Assembly: GCA_017938565.1 (NCBI GenBank)
Contig: JAGBBI010000273.1
Location: forward strand, 1 to 14,484
Direction: 5' to 3'
DNA from: Clostridia bacterium
GTDB lineage: Bacteria > Bacillota_A > Clostridia > Christensenellales > UBA1242
Length of the DNA: 14,484 bases
Each line of letters begins with the position of its first letter. Position 1 is the first letter of the stretch. The notes beneath the pieces are model-generated. The model did not search any database and was not told the DNA's origin. It saw nothing but the letters and a program-made list of their open reading frames with translations. This document shows, one piece after another, positions 6,736 through 13,800 of the stretch. Made by a program: the position numbers and the translations under genes.

Positions 6736-7650
6736 CTACATCCACTTGTTACGCCTCTCTCTTTCGCTTCGCCTTGCACGATTTTCCCTTGCTCTTGGGC
6801 CCTTTAAAATATCCCCTATAATAATTTCTTTACCCATCTTTGAGCCGGCAACACTTGCATAGTTCGCCCCAAACACCTGTTCAAACCTTTCATCAAGCGA
6901 TTGTACCATTATTGGGTCAACATCGAAGTTTGATTGAGATGCCATATTATAACTTGGGCTTGGATTAAAATAGTCCATACTTGACTTTTGATTATACTCC
7001 CCAAACATAGGATTTGATGGCATACCACCAAAATTATTATCTGGGAAATCAAAATCCGAAAGACTGTCAAAAGGCTTATCCGATACTTTAGGCCCCGATG
7101 AGCCGTTCAATATCGCATCAAAATCTATGTCTGCAAACGGGTCATCTTTCGCTCCCAGCGGATCATCAAGAGGAAACCCTTTCGACGGGCTTGAGAACCC
7201 AGCAGGAGCCGAGAAATCAGGCAAACCAAAATCATATGGTTTTGACGGTTGTTCTTTCGCCTTAGGTAAAGTTTTCGCAGTCATCGCCTTTTTTTCTTCT
7301 TCGGTAAGCAAATTACTTGTTGATGGTACTTCTATATTATTTTTTAAAAAATCTTCTTTCGTAATTTTTGATAACGTACAACTCCCTAAAGGCTTTGCCC
7401 CACCTGATGCTTTCTCTCCAAGTTCCTTTTTTATGTCGTCTTTTAATTTTTCCTTCTTTGCACTATCTGTTATTTTTACTTTTGCTTGTTTTTCTTTCTT
7501 CTCTTTTGGTAAAACTTCGCTATATTTTTCTTCGTTAGATTTCTTCGCTTTTACTTTATGTTCTTTTTTCTTAAATAGTTTTATGCCATTGGCTGACAAA
7601 ATGAAATAGCCAATAACAATAACTACAACAACTACTAATACCATTGTCAT
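6736..7650 (-). CDS. FloA-linked membrane-anchored, low-complexity protein of unknown function
   Basis: I do not recognise a family. The 304 residues begin with one strongly hydrophobic segment (MVLVVVVVIVIGYFILSA, about residues 3-20) that should anchor the protein with the rest in the cytoplasm. A K/E-rich, probably coiled or disordered stretch follows (about 24-80), then a P/F/D/G/S-rich disordered region (about 135-245) with repeated short D-P-F and D-F-D units such as PFADIDFDAI and SLSDFDFPD. The end looks folded and ordered: DPIMVQSLDERFEQVFG, KEIIIGDILKGPRARE, and a very basic tail RARRSERERRNKWM. AAGGAG lies 9 bases before the ATG at 7650. The gene begins 13 bases after floA ends, so it is almost surely in the floA operon. 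By context it could be a scaffold or partner of flotillin domains; that is inference only. Confidence 0.75.
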   Translation of the reverse strand: MTMVLVVVVVIVIGYFILSANGIKLFKKKEHKVKAKKSNEEKYSEVLPKEKKEKQAKVKITDSAKKEKLKDDIKKELGEKASGGAKPLGSCTLSKITKEDFLKNNIEVPSTSNLLTEEEKKAMTAKTLPKAKEQPSKPYDFGLPDFSAPAGFSSPSKGFPLDDPLGAKDDPFADIDFDAILNGSSGPKVSDKPFDSLSDFDFPDNNFGGMPSNPMFGEYNQKSSMDYFNPSPSYNMASQSNFDVDPIMVQSLDERFEQVFGANYASVAGSKMGKEIIIGDILKGPRARENRARRSERERRNKWM

Positions 7651-7663
7651 TTGCTATTTCTCC

Positions 7664-8734
7664 TTAAAAATTAAATGGATTTCTTTTTGGTTTTGGTCTT
7701 GGCATTGGTCTTTTGAATGGTTCGTCCGCACCCGATAAATCATCAGACTTTTTAGCGTTTCCACTTAGCATATTTCTTAAATTTGTATCCGCTTCAAGAT
7801 TTTTAATGTCATAATAATCCATCGGCGTAATTTTTCCTTCCTTTAACGCATTCGCCAACGCTTTTGGAACCTCAGCTTCGGCTTCTAGGGCGCGGATTTT
7901 CGCTTCTTGTATCTTTGCTTTGTTTTGCTGTTCAAGAACAACCGCTTCCATACGTCGTTCTTCAATCTTAGCTTGACTTGCCTTTTTGTCTATCTCCGCT
8001 TGCTCAAGTTGTAATTGTACAGCAATATTTTTTCCGATTGTGATATCAAATATATCAATCGATAATATCTCGTAAGCGGTTTCATAGTCAAGCCCCTTAT
8101 TCATAATAACATCTGAAATTACATCTGGATTTTCAATAACCGCAGTATGATTTATTGATGACCCAATAGTTGATGCTAGACACTCAGAGACCCTTGTTAT
8201 TATTGTGTTTTCATCAGCACCGCCAAGTATTCTGCCCATATTTGCTTTAACGGTAATATTCGCTTTGGCTTTAAGTTCAATCCCATCTTTACTTATGCTT
8301 GTTACCATAGGCGTTTCGACAATTTTTGGAACAATGCATGATTGTACAATAGCGTGCACATCTTTACCAGCAAGGTCAATCGCCTTTGCCATTTGAAGAG
8401 GCAAGTTTATCCCCGCACTTTTCGCCGAAATCATAGCCTTGATAACCTTGTCAATATCTCCACCAGCCAAAACGTGAGTCTCAAGGTCCTCAATTTTTAA
8501 GTCAATTCCCGATTTTCGGCTTGTTATATAGGCAACAACAACATTGTTAAGATTAACCTTTCTTAGTTTCATCGCAAGCAATTTATTAAGCGGAATATAT
8601 GCATCAGAAATTAAGGCTCGCCACCACACCTTTATTGGATAAACCAAAAAGAAAGCAACTACTGCCCCAACAACCAATAGTTCGATTATTATTATAGAAA
8701 CTATTCCAACAACACTCATTTGTAGTAATAGCAT
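7664..8734 (-). CDS. floA: Flotillin-like protein FloA
   Basis: FloA (YqfA type) is a membrane scaffold protein that forms mobile foci linked to membrane fluidity and membrane protein assembly. The match to the Bacillus protein is clear: LETHVLAGGDIDKVIKAMISA, AIDLAGKDV, PKIVETPMVT, DGIELKAKANITVKANMGRI, LASTIGSS, ENPDVISD, GLDYETAYEILSIDI and then the EA-rich coiled helix QAKIEERRMEAV...ALEAEAEVPKALANAL. The N terminus has one long membrane-embedded segment (about residues 8-33). I start it at the ATG at 8734, behind GGGGGAAG, giving 356 residues; the TTG at 8788 would add an atypical polar 18-residue lead. An extra P/K/R-rich tail (KRPMPRPKPKRNPFNF) follows the family end. No nfeD gene is adjacent. 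The promoter is at 8824-8851. Confidence 0.94.
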   Translation of the reverse strand: MLLLQMSVVGIVSIIIIELLVVGAVVAFFLVYPIKVWWRALISDAYIPLNKLLAMKLRKVNLNNVVVAYITSRKSGIDLKIEDLETHVLAGGDIDKVIKAMISAKSAGINLPLQMAKAIDLAGKDVHAIVQSCIVPKIVETPMVTSISKDGIELKAKANITVKANMGRILGGADENTIITRVSECLASTIGSSINHTAVIENPDVISDVIMNKGLDYETAYEILSIDIFDITIGKNIAVQLQLEQAEIDKKASQAKIEERRMEAVVLEQQNKAKIQEAKIRALEAEAEVPKALANALKEGKITPMDYYDIKNLEADTNLRNMLSGNAKKSDDLSGADEPFKRPMPRPKPKRNPFNF

Positions 8735-8823
8735 TAGTCTTCCCCCAAAACTAATATTTCTATTTTTCGCTTGTATCGACTTAATCAATGCAACATAAAA
8801 TTGCCGAAATTTTTAGTATTTAT

Positions 8824-8851
8824 ATTGTATCACAAAAACGCAAAAAGTCAA
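8824..8851 (-). promoter_or_regulatory. Promoter of floA operon
   Basis: Read leftward: TTGACT (8851-8846), 16 bases, TACAAT (8829-8824) with TGn (TGA) before the -10. The start should be near 8817, leaving a leader of about 80 bases before the chosen floA start. The leader contains the rejected TTG at 8788. Confidence 0.75.
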
Positions 8852-8918
8852 TAGTTCCCTTAATATATAATATGAATAAAATTATTTTATATAATTTTGT
8901 TTAAATTTTCTGCAAACG

Positions 8919-8956
8919 AAAAGAGAGACGGCACTTGATAGAAACCAATCTCTCTT
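8919..8956 (-). terminator. Terminator-like hairpin ending the small RNA or ogg transcript
   Basis: Perfect 8-bp arms at 8921-8928 and 8949-8956 with a 20-base loop. In the leftward direction the stem runs into TTTT (8922-8919), then CG. The long loop and short T run make it weaker than the others in this window. No other terminator is visible after ogg. Confidence 0.5.
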
Positions 8957-9000
8957 AATAAAGGGCAAGGAAGCATAAATCGGGGGACTTCGCTTCCCAT
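8919..9000 (-). ncRNA. Candidate small RNA between ogg and floA
   Basis: A leftward unit of about 80 bases lies in a 275-base gene-free stretch. It is more GC-rich than its flanks. It has an upstream promoter (9007-9035), a first hairpin GGAAGC/GCTTCC (8997-8992 with 8974-8969) enclosing a C-rich loop with five C, a possible GGG/CCC alternative pairing, and a second hairpin with 8-bp arms AAGAGAGA/TCTCTCTT ending in TTTT. No open frame of note is inside. It ends before the floA promoter, so it is not a floA leader. I could not match it to SRP, 6S, tmRNA or a known riboswitch. It could instead be the 3' region of the ogg transcript. Confidence 0.45.
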
Positions 9001-9006
9001 ACTCCA

Positions 9007-9035
9007 AGAATAACACTTTATAGTTTTTAAGTCAA
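9007..9035 (-). promoter_or_regulatory. Promoter for candidate small RNA
   Basis: Read leftward: TTGACT (9035-9030), 17 bases, TATTCT (9012-9007), with the TGn extension TGT. Start expected near 9000. It lies just downstream of the ogg stop codon and points into the GC-richer hairpin region, with no coding gene directly behind it. Confidence 0.6.
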
Positions 9036-9063
9036 CCAGATTTTCAATTTTTTTTAAAATTTT

Positions 9064-9900
9064 TTAAAATTTTTCAATCGCCTTGTAATAATAGAGATAT
9101 TGCTGAGCAAAACCCGCAAGATTTCCATACCTTTTAACCAAGTCTTTTGCAATTTTTTTTCGGTCCATCTTGGTTCCTCCAAGGTGTTCTAAATAAACCC
9201 TTTCCGTCCACACATCAACAGGAAATACATCGTATCGATTATATGCAAAAAGCATAATGCAATCAGCGACCTTTGGCCCCACCCCTGTTATTTTCAAAAG
9301 TTCTTTCCTTAGTTCATCTGTTGATAGGTTCTCAGTATCAACTTTCAGTAAATTTTCAAAATTTTCAGCCAGCCTACTTAAATACCTTGCTCTATACCCC
9401 GCACCAATTTTTGCAAAAAACCTTTCGTCTAAACTCTTAAATTGTTCAACTGTTGGGAAACAAAAATCTTTATCGTCCAATTTATTCCCGACCGCTTCGG
9501 TAAGCCTACTTAATATTAATTTTATTCTTTTTATATTATTGTTTGCCGAGATAATAAAACAGCAAATTGTCTCAAACAAATCATTTTTTATTATTCTTAT
9601 CCCCTCACCTTTTTCGATTACCTCAGCCAAAAACTTATCTTTTTTTAGACGGTTTTTAATCTCGGTATAATTTATATCTAAATTGAAAAATTTAACAAAA
9701 TAGTCGGTGTCTGAGCAAATAATTGTATATCCCGTTTCATTTTCTTCAATAGTGGCTTTTAAATTTTTTGACAAAACTACATAATCATTATCTTCATTCT
9801 TATAAAAGCGAAAAATTTGCCCACACTCCAAAATATCCTTGGGATTAAATTCCTCTTTGCCTTCAATTTCAATTCTATCATTTACAACACTATACTTCAT
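9064..9900 (-). CDS. ogg: 8-oxoguanine DNA glycosylase / AP lyase, OGG1 type
   Basis: The enzyme removes 8-oxoguanine from DNA by base excision and nicks the abasic site. The 278 residues show the OGG1 layout: an N-terminal OGG_N-like domain with FNPKDILECGQIFRF (residues 18-32), the helical core with FETICCFIISANNNIKRI (109-126), and the helix-hairpin-helix with LLKITGVGPKVADCI (201-215) followed by FPVDVW (226-231). K210 is the expected Schiff-base lysine and D229 the catalytic aspartate, both present. GAGYRARYL (166-174) also fits the family. The ATG at 9900 has AAGGGTGG upstream, about 9 bases away. Its own near-perfect promoter is at 9932-9961, divergent from the next gene. No strong terminator follows directly. 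Confidence 0.92.
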   Translation of the reverse strand: MKYSVVNDRIEIEGKEEFNPKDILECGQIFRFYKNEDNDYVVLSKNLKATIEENETGYTIICSDTDYFVKFFNLDINYTEIKNRLKKDKFLAEVIEKGEGIRIIKNDLFETICCFIISANNNIKRIKLILSRLTEAVGNKLDDKDFCFPTVEQFKSLDERFFAKIGAGYRARYLSRLAENFENLLKVDTENLSTDELRKELLKITGVGPKVADCIMLFAYNRYDVFPVDVWTERVYLEHLGGTKMDRKKIAKDLVKRYGNLAGFAQQYLYYYKAIEKF

Positions 9901-9931
9901 CGACTTTATCCACCCTTTTGATTATATAACA

Positions 9932-9961
9932 ATTATATCTGCATAAAATAATCTATGTCAA
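9932..9961 (-). promoter_or_regulatory. Promoter of ogg
   Basis: Read leftward: TTGACA (9961-9956), 18-base spacer, TATAAT (9937-9932). Both hexamers match the consensus exactly. Start near 9925, about 24 bases before the ATG. Confidence 0.85.
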
Positions 9962-9995
9962 TATTTTAGATAACAAATTAATCACAAAAAAATGG

Positions 9996-10025
9996 TAGAC
10001 AAAAAGGCTATACCTTTGATAAAAT
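9996..10025 (+). promoter_or_regulatory. Promoter of the HEGRH-protein gene
   Basis: TAGACA (9996-10001), 18-base spacer, TAAAAT (10020-10025) with TGA just before it, an extended -10. Start expected near 10032, at the left edge of the palindrome 10033-10050. Confidence 0.65.
10003..10017. promoter_or_regulatory. Inverted repeat in the spacer of the HEGRH-gene promoter
   Basis: AAAGG, five bases (CTATA), CCTTT: a 5-bp-arm inverted repeat between -35 and -10. It resembles the core AAGG...CCTT of the larger palindrome downstream, with centres about 31 bases apart, close to three helical turns. It could be a second half of an operator pair, but arms this short can occur by chance. Confidence 0.35.
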
Positions 10026-10032
10026 AATAAAG

Positions 10033-10050
10033 TAAGGGTATTTACCCTTA
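10033..10050. promoter_or_regulatory. 18-bp perfect palindrome at the transcription start of the HEGRH gene
   Basis: TAAGGGTA, TT, TACCCTTA: 8-bp arms, 2-base spacer. It begins at the predicted transcription start and ends 7 bases before the AGGAG ribosome binding site (10058-10062). As DNA it is a plausible repressor operator. As RNA a 2-base loop is too tight unless the inner pairs open. There is no T tract, so it is not a terminator. Confidence 0.5.
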
Positions 10051-10067
10051 AACAAATAGGAGAAATT

Positions 10068-10688
10068 ATGTGCATATTTGGTCTGTTTAGCATATATAAC
10101 AAATTCAAATACCGCAAATGGATTGGCCTAACTCCCGGCAAGCGAGAAAAGATACTTGAAAGAATTGAAGTAAAGCAAGCCAAGAAACTTGGTCGAAAGC
10201 CTCTTCCTTTAGTAATAAATGACGACCCAAACTGGCATTGTTACGGAAGTTTTGAAGTGGATTCCAAAGGGACTCGCCTTCTTTACTTAAGCATCAATCT
10301 CATTTCTAATCCCGCTCTTCGCTATCACGCCCTCGAAACAATTTTGCATGAAGGCAGACACGCCTATCAATACGAGCAAATAACAAAAAAACGAATTAGT
10401 CCTTTTAATTTTAAGGCTAAAAAATGGCGTGAGAATTACTCAGGTTACATATCAAGCAAAGAAGATAAAACCATTTACAGTATGCAACCAATCGAGCGAG
10501 ACGCTCAAAAATACGCAATAAAGCAAATGGAAAAGCACAGTTTCCGATTCCGAAATGAAGAACACTACCAATCAACAATGCGAAGTATGCTTTATCGATA
10601 CGAAGAATCCGAACGTCAGGCAAAACGTGAACTTGGCTTTTTCTATAAGTTAAAGATGAAAAAACGCATACGTGATAAATCCAGATAG
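10068..10688 (+). CDS. Putative zinc metallopeptidase-like protein with HEGRH motif
   Basis: The 206 residues contain TILHEGRHAYQ (residues 91-101), an HExxH motif (H94, E95, H98) of the zinc peptidase type. About 45 residues later comes QPIERDAQKYA (140-150), where E143 is a plausible third zinc ligand. An N-terminal basic helix (TPGKREKILERIEVKQAKKLG, about 22-42) and a short sheet region with LYLSINLI (72-79) precede the motif. The C terminus is rich in K/R and aromatic residues. No signal peptide or convincing membrane segment is seen, so it is probably cytoplasmic. AGGAG sits 5 bases before the ATG. I know no gene name. Similar HE-x-RH-x-YQ domains occur in uncharacterised Firmicutes proteins by my recollection. 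Substrate unknown. Divergent from ogg, with a palindromic control region. No terminator is visible after it. Confidence 0.7.
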   Translation: MCIFGLFSIYNKFKYRKWIGLTPGKREKILERIEVKQAKKLGRKPLPLVINDDPNWHCYGSFEVDSKGTRLLYLSINLISNPALRYHALETILHEGRHAYQYEQITKKRISPFNFKAKKWRENYSGYISSKEDKTIYSMQPIERDAQKYAIKQMEKHSFRFRNEEHYQSTMRSMLYRYEESERQAKRELGFFYKLKMKKRIRDKSR

Positions 10689-10775
10689 TTCCTAACTTTA
10701 CATATAAAAAACAAATAAAATCAGCCTACAAACCCAAAGATATGGTGTTATTAGACAAATTTTTTAATTTTTTTA

Positions 10776-10804
10776 TTGCAAAAAAACTATCGGTGTATTA
10801 AAAT
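10776..10804 (+). promoter_or_regulatory. Promoter of the second surface-protein gene
   Basis: TTGCAA (10776-10781), 17 bases, TAAAAT (10799-10804), the same hexamers and spacing as the rpsT promoter. Start near 10811, about 26 bases before the ATG, with AGGTGG at 10825-10830. The rest of 10689-10775 is AT-rich and shows no gene or terminator. Confidence 0.75.
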
Positions 10805-10836
10805 AATAGAGATAAATATTTTTTAGGTGGCAGAAA

Positions 10837-13800
10837 ATGAAAAAGAAAAACAAACTAACTAAATCAATTATAGGACTTGCAATGGGTGGCATTATTGCAT
10901 TAGGTGCTTTACCTGCTGTAAATCTTTCAACAATTTTTAAAGCAAACGCAGACGAATCGCTCAAGTCTGTTTATACCGAGACCGAAGTTTCCGTTAAAAA
11001 CTTTGGCTTTGAAGAAGTCGTAAACGGCACTACAACTCCAGACTCTTGGGACGCCGATTACATTTCTGCAGATGAAGGAAAAAATGAAAAAGACTCAACA
11101 ACAATGTCGGGGTCTTTAAATATTGATTATGAAGATTATAATACAAGTTTTAATCAACATAAAACAAATGAATTAAGCACTTGGAATGGAAATCATTTAT
11201 CTGATGCTAATAATCAATTAATTTACGATTATTTGGCTCAACTACTTACCCCTCCAACCAATCCTCTAACACACAACATTACCGATAATACTGCATCAAA
11301 TAAAAGCATTTTATATATTGATGCTGGTAAGACATATACAAACTTTGTTGTTGAGACTAATGGAGATGATAACAGTGAAAATGACTATGTCTCAAACGTA
11401 GATGTTGCAAACAGACAAGTATATTACACCTACACTTCAAACAACTTTACGCTTGACGCTTATTCATATTACAGAATTTCGGTATGGGTAAAAACGAACG
11501 ATGGTGGTAAGGCCTCTATTGCTCTTGGTAAAGACTTTGAGGACGAATATTTTACCAACATTCAAGCCGAAGAAACACTTCCTAATTTGTCTTTATATAA
11601 AAAGGTAACTTCGGGTGTTACAACTTATTTCTATAAAGATAACTCAGACGAAACTCGACCAATCGTAGACCAAAACTACGTTGAAGGCGAAAAGACTTAT
11701 ACCTACGACCAATTAACAGGCACATGGTCAAACGACCAAACGTCAATCTCTCTTTTAGAAAGTAATTTAAGTAACTCCGCTTGGACAAAATACTCAATCT
11801 ATGTAAGTACTGGCTACAATTCTTCAAATGCTGGTAAGTACACAACCAACTTAGTTTTAGGCTTAGGCTCAAACGACCAAAAATCAAGTGGTATTGTATT
11901 TTTTGACGACGCAAAAGTCGAAAAAATTCAATATTCAACCTTCTTAACTGCTCTATCTGAAGATAAAGAAAGCAATGGAGATACAAAAGAAGATAATGCT
12001 ATTGCTATCGCAGATTTTAGAAAAATTGACCAACGAAATAATAACGAAAACGATTACTTTGAAATTTCTAGTTTTAACTCAATTAACCAACTATCAGAAT
12101 CAGGTTGGGAAATCGATGCTCGTGATGGCGGAACAACTGGCACTGAAGTTTCAATTGAGAATGAACAAGAAACGACAAAAATTTACTCTACTTTCGGCAA
12201 CAGTTCAAACTCAATCTTGAAAGTTGAAAACTATGGCGAAAAGGCTCTTGGCTTAACATCTGTAAAAACAACAATTGAACCATTTAATTATTACCGAGTT
12301 TCATTATGGTCAAGAAGTGATTATTCATACAACAACGCTTCTTCTCAAAGTTTTACCATTTACCTAAATGCGACACTAAACTCTAAAACTGTTAAAACCA
12401 AAGAATTGACAGTTAAACCATATGACAGCCAAAGCGAAAAAGACAAACCATCATCAATCAACAACTACTGGACCGAAACGGTAATTTTAGTTGAATCTTG
12501 TCCAATTTATTCTACCGATGTTTGGGTTACACTTTCAATTCCAAAAGAAACAAGTTTTATGTTTGACAATTTTGTTATTGAAAAAATTTCAAGTACCGAA
12601 TATAAAGACTCTGATAAAACTAAATTATCTCTAACCACTTCCCTTCCTACCGAGACAATTACAAACGGACATTTCAACCTAATTGAAACCAAAAGTAATG
12701 AAGCAAACCCACTTTATCAAGCAAGCGGTTGGACAAAAACAATAACAACAAAAGCCGATGTTTACAAATATTTTGACGATTTATCTGACAGCACATACAC
12801 ATCTATTATCAACAACGAAGAATTTACTGTAAATGACGATTCAATCATCTATAATGGCAAGACATTCACAAAAGTTGCCGATGATAATACAACATTTGCA
12901 TACAAACCTTACAGATATAAACTTACAAAATACTCTCCAACAAACTCACAATATGGCGAAGTTGAAAACATTTATTTACCAGAAGAAATTAACACAAATA
13001 CTACTTTCACATATGAAGATCGTGAATACATCTATAACATAAGCGAAGACGCTTTTGTATATACCGAACCAGGCACTGGAAATATCTTTAAAATAACTTC
13101 TAATAATACCATCCGTGAGGCAACCGAAAAAATTGTTGTTGCAAAAGACGTAACTTTCTCATTTGACGAAGAAAAAGACGCATTTACAAGTGAATTGTAC
13201 ACGAACTTTAAGTTAAACGAAAAAAGTATTGAAAATAAAAAATTCTTCCACGGTATTATCAATGGATACAACTACAACAACACAATTCAAAACGGAATTG
13301 AATCCATTACCTTAACCGAAAACGCTACATTCATTAACCCTAATAATGTTTATGAAAACTACCTTACTATTTCAAACGTAAAAAGCATTGTGTCTGATGA
13401 AAAAACGATTAACAACTTCAAAACAACTTATAAGTCAGACAAAATTTCAGTTGCTGCCTCATCACACAAGTTGATTTCACTTTACACCTATCTTGATACA
13501 AACTTTGATGGTGAAGTAACAATCAATCTTTTAAATGTAAGCAATCAAATTCTTGCAACTCAAAAGATTTCAAAGAAAGATGTTTTAACCCCAGGCGAAA
13601 ACAACTGGCAAACCGTTTCATTCTATTTAAAAAATGGCGTTACTGCAACCACCGTTTACCTTGAAATTATCTACGGCTCAAGCGAATCAACAACTACTGG
13701 AACAGCATTATTCAAAACAGCAACCGTTAAATCTTCAACATCAAGCATTTTCACGAACCTTGCAACCGAGAAAACTGTTGACGAAAGAAAGGCTGAATAT

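Noticed and set aside
7127..7609. Plus-strand open frame of 160 codons
   Set aside because: It is the antisense of the FloA-linked protein; its F/S-rich composition simply mirrors K/E-rich codons on the other strand.
8735..8788. Upstream TTG start for FloA (18 more residues)
   Set aside because: The added residues are polar and unlike the family N terminus. The ATG at 8734 has a G-rich site just upstream and gives the usual short lead before the membrane segment.
8957..9000. Signal recognition particle RNA on the plus strand (GGGCAAGGAAGC resembles its conserved loop)
   Set aside because: The required short stem closing the tetraloop (TCC before the loop) is absent, and no promoter or outer stem fits.
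10689..10775. Possible terminator after the HEGRH gene
   Set aside because: Only A and T runs are present, with no stable GC-containing stem.
11618..11986. Minus-strand open frame of 122 codons, and similar ones at 12507-12692 and 13032-13271
   Set aside because: They lie opposite the long surface-protein gene, have no ribosome binding sites or family features, and are explained as its shadow.
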